Both the position numbers and the translations under genes were made by a program. Below, piece by piece: positions 34,283 to 44,095 of a DNA stretch of 64,000 nt. Numbering within the stretch: the first letter of the stretch is position 1; every line of letters begins with the position of its first letter. The notes beneath the pieces were generated by a model. It had not been told where the DNA came from. It saw nothing but the letters and a program-made list of their open reading frames with translations, and did no database searches. The stretch is from an uncultured Candidatus Saccharibacteria bacterium. Its GTDB lineage: Bacteria > Patescibacteriota > Saccharimonadia > Saccharimonadales > Saccharimonadaceae. Where the stretch lies: positions 124,001-188,000 of the forward strand of contig CAMNAK010000001.1 of assembly GCA_946530965.1 (NCBI GenBank). The letters are read 5' to 3'.

Positions 34283-34924
34283 ATGGGAAATACGAACAAA
34301 CAGTTAGCAATAATCAAGGCGGAATTCGCAGAAACATTGTACAATCTGGCAGTCAGCATCGAAGATTTTATCGATGAGCATACTGTTCCGACTGGCATTT
34401 ATGGCCTCGAGCGCGACTCCGGGAAAGAGTTCATCAGCGACGCTATGTGTTTTACGAAAGTCTATGCTAGCGACCTGAAGGGCGACCCGGATAACGATGA
34501 AGAGCCTAACTGGCCGGTAACTCTGCGACAGATTAATCTGGCTTTCGCGCTTTACTCCGTTAAAGCGGTTGGCGAAGAATATGACACTGTGCGGGATATC
34601 CATAATATGCTGACAAAACTGCTTGGCTTGTGCGAGAAATATAAGGACAAGCTTGATGATATTGCTCAGGACATAGAGGCCACCTTAGAAGAGACGACGA
34701 AAGCCGAGTCGCGCTTTGGTCTTTCGAGTATTGTTTACGATGAAGGCTTTGACCCTTCGGATATATTCGGCGACGTAGCGGTTCTCAGAGATAACATCGT
34801 GCTTATTCTGAATGAACTGGTTATTGATGCATTTGGCGGCCAGAAGGCAATGGTTCAGCAGATGAAGAAATCGGCCGAAGAGATGCCTGACGAAGAGACT
34901 GGAGAACCTGAAGATTCCGAGTGA
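34283..34924 (+). CDS. Cassette protein, tandem paralogue 2, unknown
   Basis: 213 aa, acidic and mostly helical, with a very acidic C-terminus (EEMPDEETGEPEDSE). Shares two blocks with the preceding gene (the VKVY/TKVY...WPV...AYS/LYS block and the DEGF(N/D)P(A/S)DI.GDV block), at low overall identity, so the duplication is old. Independent promoter and terminator. The strongly conserved DEGF-DI-GDV block is the best guess for a functional site. No known family. Confidence 0.7.
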   Translation: MGNTNKQLAIIKAEFAETLYNLAVSIEDFIDEHTVPTGIYGLERDSGKEFISDAMCFTKVYASDLKGDPDNDEEPNWPVTLRQINLAFALYSVKAVGEEYDTVRDIHNMLTKLLGLCEKYKDKLDDIAQDIEATLEETTKAESRFGLSSIVYDEGFDPSDIFGDVAVLRDNIVLILNELVIDAFGGQKAMVQQMKKSAEEMPDEETGEPEDSE

Positions 34925-34935
34925 AAACACCTACG

Positions 34936-34967
34936 CCCCCGGAGAAAACTCTGGGGGAATTTTTTTG
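34936..34967 (+). terminator. Intrinsic terminator
   Basis: CCCCCGGAG/CTCTGGGGG hairpin (one G-T pair), loop AAAA, followed by AATTTTTTT. Confidence 0.85.
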
Positions 34968-35059
34968 TGTTTTTAGATGTTGCTTGGTTTTTATCTTAAC
35001 GGCACCCTTTACAAAAACCACATTTTGTTATAAAATAATTCTCATATAAAAGATATTTT

Positions 35060-35099
35060 GCGCCTGGTGCTGGAGGTAGAGCCAGCCTAGGCGCTTTTT
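35060..35099 (+). terminator. Terminator hairpin directly upstream of polysaccharide operon
   Basis: GCGCCT...AGGCGC with inner GCTGG/CCAGC, followed by TTTTTG; it ends 9 bases before the ATG at 35109. A TTTACA-15-TATAAA promoter-like pair (35008-35034) lies before it, so transcription of the operon would have to pass this hairpin. Confidence 0.75.
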
Positions 35100-35108
35100 G
35101 TTGAGAAA

Positions 35109-36284
35109 ATGGGAAGCAATACGAAAAAGCAAGCGCCAAAGGCCAAGACGCAAGCTGCAAAAATGACCAAGAAAGACAGTCGCAAAGCTCAGAAAAAATC
35201 TGAGCCAATTGTTGTTGCTCAGATTATGGGTAAATGGGTGGGTGGCGGCGTAGAATCAGTCATCATGAACTACTACCGCCACATCGACCACACGAAGGTT
35301 CAATTTGATTTTATCTGCGACGAGGATTCGACTAATATTCCTTATGACGAGATCGAAAAACTCGGCGGCAAGGTGATTCTTTGCCCGCCGTATCAGAAGT
35401 TGCTGAAATATCTTAAATTCTTGAAGCAACTCTTTAAAGAGAAGAAATACGCAATAGTTCACTCGAATATTAATACTTTAAGCGTCTTCCCGCTCTATGC
35501 TGCCAAGAAAGCTGGCGTGCCGGTCCGCATTGCGCATAGTCACAGCACGAGCAACCCGCGCGAATGGAAGAAAAACTTAATGAAGAACGCGCTCAGACCG
35601 TTTAGTAAGAAGTATGCGACGGATTATTTTGCTTGCTCGGAGCTTGCCGGTAGATATTTGTTTGGTGATAAGACTTTTGATAAAGGCGAAGTGAAGAATA
35701 TTCGTAATGCTATCGATGTCGAGAAGTTCAAGTATGACCCAGAAGCAAGAAAGAAACTTCGCAAAGAAATCGGAATTAAAGATAACGATTTTGTAATTGG
35801 CCATATTGGAAGATTCGTAGAACAGAAGAACCATAGATTCTTAATCGATATTTTTGCCGAAGTTAAGAAAGAAAAGAAAAACGCAAAGTTAGTATTGGTT
35901 GGCCAAGGCCCACTCCGCGAAGAGATTGAAGAGAAAGTAAAGAATCTTGGTCTAGAGAAAGATGTCTTCTTCTTGGGTCAGAGAAACGACACAAATAAGC
36001 TCTATTCGGTTTTTGATGTTTTTTGTCTGCCGAGTCTGTATGAAGGTTTGCCGGTTGTAGGCGTTGAGGCGCAGGCGAATGGGGTTCCGTGTGTTTTCTC
36101 GGATAGGATTACGAAAGAGGTTATAGTAAATAAGAATGTGATTCTGGTTGATATTAGTAAAAACGTCAAAGAAATAGCGGCTGCGATTCTAGGTAATCGA
36201 GAGAGGGACGAAGTAGGGGAGTATCCTTTTGACATAGAAGTGAGTGTCGAGGCAATTATTAAGTCTTACAGGGAGTTAGCCTAA
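35109..36284 (+). CDS. Glycosyltransferase, GT4 family (EpsF-like)
   Basis: 391 aa. A Lys/Ala-rich N-terminal extension of about 35 residues precedes the GT-B fold. Seen: [20 protein letters not shown] (donor-domain glycine loop), [48 protein letters not shown] and the nucleotide-sugar site [20 protein letters not shown] (E-x7-E motif). Adds a sugar to the lipid-linked repeat unit on the cytoplasmic side. No Shine-Dalgarno is seen; a terminator hairpin lies directly upstream. Coupled to the next gene by TAATG. Confidence 0.9.
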   Translation: MGSNTKKQAPKAKTQAAKMTKKDSRKAQKKSEPIVVAQIMGKWVGGGVESVIMNYYRHIDHTKVQFDFICDEDSTNIPYDEIEKLGGKVILCPPYQKLLKYLKFLKQLFKEKKYAIVHSNINTLSVFPLYAAKKAGVPVRIAHSHSTSNPREWKKNLMKNALRPFSKKYATDYFACSELAGRYLFGDKTFDKGEVKNIRNAIDVEKFKYDPEARKKLRKEIGIKDNDFVIGHIGRFVEQKNHRFLIDIFAEVKKEKKNAKLVLVGQGPLREEIEEKVKNLGLEKDVFFLGQRNDTNKLYSVFDVFCLPSLYEGLPVVGVEAQANGVPCVFSDRITKEVIVNKNVILVDISKNVKEIAAAILGNRERDEVGEYPFDIEVSVEAIIKSYRELA

Positions 36285-36817
36285 TGTTATTTGATATTTT
36301 GAGTAAAATTTTAGGAATGATAAAGACTGTAGTTTATAAGGCTTTATACTTTTCGAGGATTCAATTTGGCGATATTCCAAAGGTGGCAAAAAATATCAAC
36401 TATTCTATAAAGAAAAAATCAAAATTGATTTTAGGTAAGAATTTTAAGGCTCGAAACAATGTAAGTTTTAGGATTTATGATGGTGGCGAAGTAAAAATTG
36501 GAGATAATGTTTTCTGCAATGATAATGTTTCGATAAACTGCCAGAAGAAAATCTCAATCGGCGACAATACGATTATAGGCCCAGGCGTCATGTTCTTCGA
36601 TCATGATCATGATTTTCGAAACAATATCAATGATTTTGTAAAAAAAGAAATTAACATCGGAAAAAACGTCTGGATTGGAGCTGGTTGTATTGTTTTGAAA
36701 GGGGTTACGATTGGTGATGGGTCGGTAGTGGCGGCGGGTACTATTGTTACGAAAGATATTAAGGGTGGAGTTTTGGCATTTCAAAAAAGAAACACGGAGT
36801 TTAGGGATGCAAAATAG
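36284..36817 (+). CDS. Hexapeptide-repeat O-acetyltransferase
   Basis: 177 aa with left-handed beta-helix repeats: [38 protein letters not shown] (catalytic His candidate), [37 protein letters not shown]. Typical of CoA-dependent sugar acetyltransferases of polysaccharide clusters. A short hydrophobic N-terminus may tie it to the membrane. TAATG overlap with the upstream GT4 and an 11-base overlap with the downstream GT4. Confidence 0.88.
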   Translation: MLFDILSKILGMIKTVVYKALYFSRIQFGDIPKVAKNINYSIKKKSKLILGKNFKARNNVSFRIYDGGEVKIGDNVFCNDNVSINCQKKISIGDNTIIGPGVMFFDHDHDFRNNINDFVKKEINIGKNVWIGAGCIVLKGVTIGDGSVVAAGTIVTKDIKGGVLAFQKRNTEFRDAK

Positions 36818-37865
36818 GAAGCCAAGAGTATTTTTTGTAATGAGCACCAACGACTACTCTGGTGCTGAGGCTGTTAATTTTTCGATAATCAAGAATTTAC
36901 GTGACAAATATGATTTTTGCTGGGTGTCTAGAGAAGGAAAAATCAACGAACGTTTGCGCGAAGAGAATATTGAATGGATAAAAATAAATAAACTTTCAAT
37001 AAAAGAATTAAGGAGTGTAATAAGAAAGTACAAACCCGACATACTTCATGCTACTGACTACACTGCAAGTGTGATTTGTGCGCCATTTTATAAAAAAGTT
37101 CATGTTATCAGTCATTTGCATAATAATTCTCCTTGGATAAGAAAAAAGTGTGCTTATTCGTACCTCTATAAATACGCTGCAAAAAGAGTTGATAAAATTT
37201 TAGTTGTTTCGAATTCAATCATTGATGAATATGTTTTTGCTGATTGCTTTATGGATAAAATGATTAATGTTGGAAATCCTGTATCGAGACGGGATATCCT
37301 TATGAAAGTTGATGGCTGTCGAAATAAAAAGTTTGATATTTGCTGCGTAGCAAGGATAGCGCCGCAGAAAAATCCAAAAAGGTTTCTAGATATAGTCTTT
37401 GAGCTTAAAAAAAATAACGATAGCATAAAGGCAGTCTGGGTTGGTAAGGGGGAGATTGAAGCGGAAGTTAAAAAATATGCATCCGAGCTGGGATTGGACG
37501 GCAATGTTCTTTTTGCTGGGTATCAAAAGAATCCATGGAGTTATATGGCTGAATCGAAGATCTTTATGCTTACTTCTGACTATGAGGGTTATGGTCTAGT
37601 CGCCTTTGAAGCTATGACGCTTGGTTTACCGTGCGTTGTCTCGAGAGTGGGCGGATTACCTGGAATTGTGACTGATAATTGCGGAAAAGCATGCGGTTCA
37701 AAAGAGGAATTTATTAAGGAATGCCAATGCCTGCTAAATAATGAATCTTACTATAGTAAAAAAAGCCAAGAAGCGATTATGCAGAGCGTAAAGCTTGATA
37801 ATATCGGAAAATATAACGAAAGAGTGTCAGATATATATAAGGAGATATATGAAAAACAGAAATAG
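36807..37865 (+). CDS. Glycosyltransferase, GT4 family
   Basis: 352 aa from the ATG at 36807 (preceded by GGAG; the ORF-track start lies deep in the upstream gene). GT-B fold: [72 protein letters not shown] and [20 protein letters not shown] (E-x7-E site). Second retaining glycosyltransferase of the cluster. Overlaps both neighbours. Markedly AT-rich codon use compared with the core genes. Confidence 0.88.
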   Translation: MQNRKPRVFFVMSTNDYSGAEAVNFSIIKNLRDKYDFCWVSREGKINERLREENIEWIKINKLSIKELRSVIRKYKPDILHATDYTASVICAPFYKKVHVISHLHNNSPWIRKKCAYSYLYKYAAKRVDKILVVSNSIIDEYVFADCFMDKMINVGNPVSRRDILMKVDGCRNKKFDICCVARIAPQKNPKRFLDIVFELKKNNDSIKAVWVGKGEIEAEVKKYASELGLDGNVLFAGYQKNPWSYMAESKIFMLTSDYEGYGLVAFEAMTLGLPCVVSRVGGLPGIVTDNCGKACGSKEEFIKECQCLLNNESYYSKKSQEAIMQSVKLDNIGKYNERVSDIYKEIYEKQK

Positions 37866-38805
37866 AAATATACAAATAATTCGAATCGTGGCGATGGCGA
37901 TGGTGGTTTTATGTCATGTAGTACAGTTGTTTGAGAATAAATATTTGGATATGTCAGCCCAGTTCCTGAATGTAGGTGTTTATATTTTTATTTTCATAAG
38001 TGGCTACTTATATAGCAGCAAGCCGATTAAGTCGTTTTTTGGATGGCCAATTAAAAAAACGATTAAATTATTAATACCAGTTTTTATTTTATTGATACCT
38101 ATTTCCATTTCCAATTATATTGTGGGTACATTTGATTTTCGTCAACTAATAATTCATATATTCAATTTGCAGGGGGCATTAGGGGCTTTTGCCGGAGCTG
38201 GCCATCTATGGTTTATGACTACGATAATGTATTGTTATTTTCTATTGCCATATATAAAAATGGCATCCGCGAAGACGATTAGGGTAAAAATTGGGCTAAT
38301 TGTGGCCATGATTAGCGTTGCATTTGTGTTGAATTTTTTCTGGGTGTATTTATCTAGGCAGTTGTATTATATTTCGATTTTCTCAATCGGTGTTCTATTT
38401 GCTGGCGAACTCGAGAGGTTTAAGGCTAATAGGGCTAATAGAATATGGTTTGTGCTCTTGCTCGTGGTTGCGATAGCGGTAAGGGTTTTGGGTAAAATCT
38501 GTTTTGATAATAGTATTGTATATGATATTACAATTACGTCCCTAACTCATATAGCTATAGCTATATCTATATTCCAGATAATAAACTCGATAAGAATGAG
38601 GAATGATACGCGTACGGACGCGATCAATCTAGTTGATGCATCGACGTATTATATATACCTAATACACTATCCTCTAATGGTGGGGCCGTTAAGTATAGTA
38701 GGGAAAGGCAATGCTGTTATTGGTTCGATTTGCGTAGTATTAATATCTACAATAATTTCTTTTACTATTGCTGGACTGTTATATATGCACAGGAGGGGGA
38801 GATGA
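37849..38805 (+). CDS. Membrane acyltransferase, acyltransferase-3 family
   Basis: 318 aa from the ATG at 37849 with AAGGAGA upstream; the ORF-track start is inside the preceding gene. About ten hydrophobic segments. The family signature is present: [20 protein letters not shown] (R and the essential His of motif 1), GVYIFIFISGYLY, AGAGHLWFMTTIMYCYFLLP (HLWF motif) and a late YYIYLIHYPL. O-acetylates (or otherwise O-acylates) sugars on the polymer. Overlaps the upstream GT4 end by 17 bases. Confidence 0.87.
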   Translation: MKNRNRNIQIIRIVAMAMVVLCHVVQLFENKYLDMSAQFLNVGVYIFIFISGYLYSSKPIKSFFGWPIKKTIKLLIPVFILLIPISISNYIVGTFDFRQLIIHIFNLQGALGAFAGAGHLWFMTTIMYCYFLLPYIKMASAKTIRVKIGLIVAMISVAFVLNFFWVYLSRQLYYISIFSIGVLFAGELERFKANRANRIWFVLLLVVAIAVRVLGKICFDNSIVYDITITSLTHIAIAISIFQIINSIRMRNDTRTDAINLVDASTYYIYLIHYPLMVGPLSIVGKGNAVIGSICVVLISTIISFTIAGLLYMHRRGR

Positions 38806-38842
38806 GAAAGCTTAAAGGTTTGTTTTCTGTGAGAGGGTAATA

Positions 38843-39922
38843 ATGAGGATTAAGAAACAGAATGTAATTCTAAGTTTAGTCTCGGTGCTTTTTGCTGTCT
38901 TGTGCAAGATTTTTCAGTTTGCTATTCTTCCTCAAAAATACTTCTACGATAGTAGGCATATATTGGCTGTTATGAATGGATCGAATAATACGGACATATC
39001 ATATTCGTTTACGGCCAGTTTTTATAAAAAGATTAATATTTTTCAGATAAACGACATATATTCATGGAGCATTTATATTACTATCATTGCGACTTTGGCA
39101 ATTGCAGGCTTTTTCTTATTTAGCAAAAAAGAATATTCTGGCAAAGAGCTATTATTTATATTTGCGAGTCTCGCGTTACTGAATATATATGTATTTAATC
39201 TAAGCAAAGAAGTAATACAATTGCTAATATTTGTAGTCGTATATCTTATTATTCAAAGTAGAGCAACTAAAAACGCCTGGATAAAGATTATTTTATGTTC
39301 GATCATTTTTATGATAGAGTCAATATTCTTTAGGACGTATTATTTGATTTTGGCGGCCATGACTCCTATTGTGTATATGGCGCTTGGAGATAGAAATAGG
39401 CAGAAAAGAAATGCATGGAAAGTCTTACTAACTACGATATTATTGTTTTTTCTTGTGACTTATGTTGCTGGGTTAATATCTCCGGAGGGGCTAAATTCGA
39501 TTCTTTCGGCGCGTTCAATGGTTAATGATATTCGAACTAAAGATGCGGACTCTATGATCATTGAGTTGTTTGGAAGAAATACTAACTTCTTGGTTTTTTG
39601 CGCAAACTATCTGGTTGATTTTATTCGATTATTATTGCCGCTTGAATTAGTAGCTAAGAGCATTAAATATATACCATTTGTCATTTATCAGATTGCATTA
39701 ACTATGTTAATATTTAGAACCATAGCGTTAAAAAGAGACGATAAGAATAACATGCTACTTGCAGTTATTATTGGTTTTGTGTGCATTTCGGCAATTTTTG
39801 AACCGGATTTTGGCTCTTTTGTGAGACATCAAGCTTGCGTTTGTGTGGAATATGCAGCAATAATGACAAGTTCTGTAACCTGTAGTACTAGGAATAACAA
39901 AACGAGTGGAGCTAAAAGATGA
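38843..39922 (+). CDS. Multi-pass membrane protein, EpsG/Wzy-like polymerase candidate
   Basis: 359 aa with about ten hydrophobic segments. Charged loops hold FRTYYLILAAMTPIVYMALG and YYDSR-like FYDSRHILAVMNGS, similar in layout to EpsG/Wzy polymerases, which share little sequence. Position between acyltransferase and GT2, and absence of another polymerase candidate in the cluster, support the guess. GAGAGGG precedes the ATG. The stop overlaps the GT2 start. Confidence 0.6.
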   Translation: MRIKKQNVILSLVSVLFAVLCKIFQFAILPQKYFYDSRHILAVMNGSNNTDISYSFTASFYKKINIFQINDIYSWSIYITIIATLAIAGFFLFSKKEYSGKELLFIFASLALLNIYVFNLSKEVIQLLIFVVVYLIIQSRATKNAWIKIILCSIIFMIESIFFRTYYLILAAMTPIVYMALGDRNRQKRNAWKVLLTTILLFFLVTYVAGLISPEGLNSILSARSMVNDIRTKDADSMIIELFGRNTNFLVFCANYLVDFIRLLLPLELVAKSIKYIPFVIYQIALTMLIFRTIALKRDDKNNMLLAVIIGFVCISAIFEPDFGSFVRHQACVCVEYAAIMTSSVTCSTRNNKTSGAKR

Positions 39923-40821
39923 TCGAGGCTTCGATAATTGTTCCTTGTTATAATTCTGGCAAGTATTTGCCTTTTTGTCTTCAGAGCCTTATGGAGCAAA
40001 AATATGGCGGTAATTATGAAATTATCGTAGTAGATGATGGATCTACCGATAATAGCTATGAGGTAGCTAAACGGATTGCTAAAAATAATACGATAATAAA
40101 AGTCTATAGAAAAGACAATGGTGGCGTTTCTTCGGCGCGGAATTATGGTCTTGAAAAAGCCAAGGGCGAATATGTGCTTTTCGTTGATTCGGACGACTGG
40201 GTTGATAATGATTTTATTATGACTTTAGTCGAAAAGCTGCCAGCTTCGACGTTGCGTGTCTGTGGTTATTCGGAAAAATATCCCAATAATGAAAAGCAAA
40301 GAATCTACAAGGGGGCATTAGAGAAAAAGAACTTTTTGGTGAAGGCGGTCATCGATGAAAGGATAGGGGGGTTTTGCTGCAATAAAGTATATTGTCGCAA
40401 GATAATAAGTGACAATAAGCTTAGGTTTGATGAACAGTTGAAGGTTTGCGAGGATTCAGAGTTTAATTTTCGCTACTTTCAATGCATTAAAGATGTAGAA
40501 TATGTCCAAACTTCACCGTATAAATATAGGCAACATTCCGAATCGGCAGTTCATTCTGGGGATAAAATTTTATCCCGAGAAATAATGAAAACAATCGAAA
40601 AAATGCGCCTATCGAGTAATGGCGATGATGCATATAATACAGCGATTGACTATATGGATTTATGGGAAAGAGTAAAATTCGATATGCGTATTAATATGAA
40701 AAAATTGCTAAGATTCGTCTTCGATGGAAGAATTCCGCTAATTAAGCGAATCAAGATACTGATTAAAATACTGCTAAGGCCTATTTATTTAAAATACAGA
40801 GAAATGAAAGGATATAGATGA
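39919..40821 (+). CDS. Glycosyltransferase, GT2 family
   Basis: 300-aa GT-A enzyme: ASIIVPCYNSGKYLPFCLQS, IIVVDDGSTDNSYEVAKR (nucleotide binding), NGGVSSARNYGLEKAKGEY and LFVDSDDWVDNDF (DxD metal site). Inverting transferase adding a sugar to the repeat unit. Overlaps its neighbours by 4 bases on both sides, so it is translated with the polymerase candidate and LicD. Confidence 0.92.
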   Translation: MIEASIIVPCYNSGKYLPFCLQSLMEQKYGGNYEIIVVDDGSTDNSYEVAKRIAKNNTIIKVYRKDNGGVSSARNYGLEKAKGEYVLFVDSDDWVDNDFIMTLVEKLPASTLRVCGYSEKYPNNEKQRIYKGALEKKNFLVKAVIDERIGGFCCNKVYCRKIISDNKLRFDEQLKVCEDSEFNFRYFQCIKDVEYVQTSPYKYRQHSESAVHSGDKILSREIMKTIEKMRLSSNGDDAYNTAIDYMDLWERVKFDMRINMKKLLRFVFDGRIPLIKRIKILIKILLRPIYLKYREMKGYR

Positions 40822-41648
40822 AAAAGAAATACTTAAATAAACGTCAAATTCAACTTGCGGAGCTAGATATTCTCAAAGAGTTTATAAGAATATGTAAAAA
40901 ATATAAGATCACATACTATTTGTATGCCGGTACGGCATTAGGTGCGGCTAGACATAAGGGCTTCATTCCCTGGGATGACGATATTGATGTATTAGTGCCA
41001 CGGCCTGATTATAATCGGTTAATTGAAGTACTTGACACTGAGTTAAAAAAGAATAACAGATTCTTTGTAGAGATCCCAGAAAAACAGAAAAAGCCACTAT
41101 ATTTATTTACAAAAATGTACGACAGAACAATTAGGCTCGAGGCGGAGAACGGGATTGATAGCCGATATTTATGGATAGATATTTTTCAGCTTGATGGGCT
41201 TGGTGACGATTTGAAGGCTCATGCAAAAAATAAAAATATGATTAAAAAATTTGCGATACACCGATTCTCGGCTTATAAGCCAGAAGACCAAAAAGCCAAG
41301 AAGCGCAATGTTGCCCATAAGGCTTTGGCTTATTTGAGGCATTCATTGTATAGATTGAGGAATTATGAAAAATATGTGAGTAGGATACAGAACGAATTTC
41401 AAAAATTCGACTACGAAAATTCGAAATACTACTGCAATAATACGTGGTCAATGAACTCACTCGACATTCTAAAAAAAGAATGGCTAAAAGGCAACGTTGA
41501 GCTTCAATTTGAAGATATAAAAGCAAATGTATTTTCTGGATACAGGGAATATTTAGCAAACAGATACGGCGAAAGCTATATGGAGATGCCGCCAATGGAA
41601 ATGCGTACAACGCACTGCTTTAAGGCATGGAAGGTAAATGAGAAATAA
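40818..41648 (+). CDS. LicD-family phosphotransferase
   Basis: 276 aa. The LicD nucleotidyltransferase-like core is clear: QLAELDILKEFIRICKKYKI, YLYAGTALGAARHKGFIPWD, DDDIDVLVPRPDYNRL. LicD enzymes move a phospho-alcohol (phosphocholine or ribitol/glycerol phosphate) from a CDP donor onto a glycan. Together with the CDP-donor-type cytidylyltransferase at 43.1 kb it predicts a phospho-alcohol decoration of the polymer. Overlaps the flippase start by 11 bases. Confidence 0.88.
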   Translation: MKKKYLNKRQIQLAELDILKEFIRICKKYKITYYLYAGTALGAARHKGFIPWDDDIDVLVPRPDYNRLIEVLDTELKKNNRFFVEIPEKQKKPLYLFTKMYDRTIRLEAENGIDSRYLWIDIFQLDGLGDDLKAHAKNKNMIKKFAIHRFSAYKPEDQKAKKRNVAHKALAYLRHSLYRLRNYEKYVSRIQNEFQKFDYENSKYYCNNTWSMNSLDILKKEWLKGNVELQFEDIKANVFSGYREYLANRYGESYMEMPPMEMRTTHCFKAWKVNEK

Positions 41649-43131
41649 GACGACGCTTATAAATACAATTACTACGCTACTACAACAGATAGTATCATTT
41701 TTGAGCGGTTTTATTATTCCTAAACTGATATTATCCACATTCGGCTCCGAGACTAATGGATTAGTGTTGTCGCTAAATCAATTTCTCAATTACATCGCAT
41801 TAATAGAGGGTGGCATAAATGGTGTGATTATTGCTAGTCTATATAAGCCGTTAGTTGAGAAAGATGATAAAAAAATAAGCTCAATCATTAAAACTTCCAA
41901 TAGCTTCCTTAGGAAAATATCATTCATCCTGGTTGCTTATACGGTCGGCTTAGCAGTTGTTTATCCTTTGGTGTCGAACTCTAGTTTTAGCTGGCAATTT
42001 ATCTCCACTTTAACTCTAATCTTGTCGATTAAGCTCTTCGTGCAGTATTGTTTTTCGTTAACCTTGCGCAATCTATTAAACGCAGATAAGAAAGTATACT
42101 ATGTTTCCTTAACTCAGACTCTGCTCAGTTTATTGGATATCGCAGCGACAGTAATTGTAGTTAAGATCTTCCCGAGCATACATGCATTAAAATTTGTTTC
42201 TGCGATTATCTTTGCAATGCAGCCGATTATCTATTCAAGGTATGTCAATAAACACTATTCTATAAAAAAGAATGTAAAAGAAGATAAAAAGCTTCTTCGG
42301 AATAGATGGGATGGCTTTGCTATAAATACCGCCGCATTTATTCATAATAATACAGATGTGGCAATTCTATCGATTTTTAGAAGCCTTCATGAAGCATCAG
42401 TATATGGAGTTTACGCTCTAGTAACAACTGGTCTGAAGACTTTATGTCAATCTCTCTGGAAGGCCTTAGGGCCATCGATAGGTAAGCTGTATGCTGCTAA
42501 TAATACGAAAGAATTGAATAATAAATTTGATATTTTTGAGTTTATTACAATGGTTTTGACGTTTTTTGTTTTTTCTATAGCCAGTCTGTTAATTACGCCA
42601 TTTGTGCAGATATATACCTCGGGTATTACCGATGCGAACTATTATCAGCCAATATTCGGATACATAATAGTTGCCGCAGAAGCTATGTATATACTACGCG
42701 AACCCTACGTGAATTTGGCTTATAGTGCGGGAAAGTTTAAAGATTTGAGAATATGTGCAGCAGTTGAGGCGATTCTGAATATCGCAGTTTCATTATGCCT
42801 GGCCCCTAAATTAGGTCTTATTGGAATTGCGATAGGGACACTAATAGGAATGTCATATAGGACATTCTATCAAATATGGTATTTGAGAGATCATTTAATA
42901 AATCGTCCATTTATAAAATTCCTTAAAAGATTTTTGGTATTCTTAATGCCGACATTAATTACTATAGCGGCGTGCGGAATAATTCTTCCAGTTAAACAGA
43001 ACTCGATTTTGTCATGGATACTACATGCGGCAATTTATTCGGCTATATTCGGAATTGAGTATTTTGCGATTAGTTCGCTGTTTTTTAGAAGCCAGATGCA
43101 CGAATTAAAAAAATATATAAAGAAAGGATAA
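41638..43131 (+). CDS. Wzx-like polysaccharide flippase
   Basis: 497 aa with about 12-14 hydrophobic segments, MOP superfamily. N-terminal TTLINTITTLLQQIVSFLSG and FIIPKLILSTFGSETNGLVL match the polysaccharide biosynthesis (RfbX/Wzx) pattern. Expected to move the lipid-linked repeat unit across the membrane, after which the EpsG/Wzy-like protein would polymerise it. Confidence 0.9.
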   Translation: MRNKTTLINTITTLLQQIVSFLSGFIIPKLILSTFGSETNGLVLSLNQFLNYIALIEGGINGVIIASLYKPLVEKDDKKISSIIKTSNSFLRKISFILVAYTVGLAVVYPLVSNSSFSWQFISTLTLILSIKLFVQYCFSLTLRNLLNADKKVYYVSLTQTLLSLLDIAATVIVVKIFPSIHALKFVSAIIFAMQPIIYSRYVNKHYSIKKNVKEDKKLLRNRWDGFAINTAAFIHNNTDVAILSIFRSLHEASVYGVYALVTTGLKTLCQSLWKALGPSIGKLYAANNTKELNNKFDIFEFITMVLTFFVFSIASLLITPFVQIYTSGITDANYYQPIFGYIIVAAEAMYILREPYVNLAYSAGKFKDLRICAAVEAILNIAVSLCLAPKLGLIGIAIGTLIGMSYRTFYQIWYLRDHLINRPFIKFLKRFLVFLMPTLITIAACGIILPVKQNSILSWILHAAIYSAIFGIEYFAISSLFFRSQMHELKKYIKKG

Positions 43132-43135
43132 TAAT

Positions 43136-43843
43136 ATGAATTACGCATTGCTATTAGCTGGGGGTAGTGGAACAAGGATGGGCAATACTGGCGTCCCGAA
43201 ACAATTTTTGACGTTAAAGGATAAGCCAGTGATAATCTATTCGATAGAGAATATGCTGAAGTGTAAGGAAATTGATAGGGTTATTGTCGTTTGCAATCCT
43301 GCTTATACGTCATATTTGCACAACTTATTGGTAGAGTATGAGCTTGCGAACTCGGTCGAGATTACGGAGGGTGGAAAAAACCGTCTAGAATCGGCGGTTA
43401 ATGGCGTTATGTATATAGAGAAACACCATGGAATAAATGACGAAGATGTTTTTCTCGCGCATGATTCGGTTCGTATTTTTACCAGTGAAAGAATAATCTC
43501 CGAGAATATTAAATATGCGAGGGAATACGGCGCTGCCACGACCGTATATGTGCTAGAGGAAACTATTTTAGAGGCGAATGAGGATGGTTTATTGTATAGG
43601 GCTTACCCGCGCGAAAACCGCTATACAGGTCAATCGCCACAGACTTTTAATGTGCGGATATTTATGGATTGTGTGGAGAAGTTAAACGAGAAGCAGCGCG
43701 ATTCTTTTACGGATCTTGCCGAAGCGTTATATGTTAATAATAAAAAAGTCTATCCGGTTATGGGTGAAAAAGATAATATTAAACTTACGACTCCGTTCGA
43801 TATGGTTTTGGCGAATATGAGGCTTGAAGAAAAAGATAGCTGA
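43136..43843 (+). CDS. CDP-alcohol cytidylyltransferase, TarI/IspD family
   Basis: 235-aa nucleotidyltransferase: LLAGGSGTRMGNTGVPKQFL (CTP-binding loop), HDSVRIF (family HDxxRPF), YRAYPRENRYTGQSPQTFNV, DLAEALYVNN and GEKDNIKLTTPFDM. IspD and TarI share these motifs. The placement with LicD and polysaccharide genes favours TarI (CDP-ribitol synthesis) over isoprenoid synthesis. No TarJ-like reductase is visible beside it, so the alcohol could differ. Last gene of the polysaccharide block. Confidence 0.8.
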   Translation: MNYALLLAGGSGTRMGNTGVPKQFLTLKDKPVIIYSIENMLKCKEIDRVIVVCNPAYTSYLHNLLVEYELANSVEITEGGKNRLESAVNGVMYIEKHHGINDEDVFLAHDSVRIFTSERIISENIKYAREYGAATTVYVLEETILEANEDGLLYRAYPRENRYTGQSPQTFNVRIFMDCVEKLNEKQRDSFTDLAEALYVNNKKVYPVMGEKDNIKLTTPFDMVLANMRLEEKDS

Positions 43844-44095
43844 TATATTCATATTATATGATTTCGTAGGTGCGCTAGAATAGTTGCAAGCTTGTATTGG
43901 GTTTTGGGATTGACTCCTGTTTGGCATAGTTGTTGTTTGTTTTCTGAATACAAAAAGCTCTTCTATTAAGTTGAGCGAAAAATGCAGCTCCCCGCCAATC
44001 CTACTGTGACCAAAATTAGGATGCCTCTGGCTGCTACTATGTATATGATCAGATGCACTTATGTGTATTAGCTTCCGATAAAAGAGTGGACTCGA

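Noticed and set aside
43136-43843. IspD of an isoprenoid pathway
   Set aside because: Motifs allow it, but the gene is the last member of a polysaccharide block containing LicD, and no other isoprenoid precursor genes are visible, so a TarI-type role is preferred.
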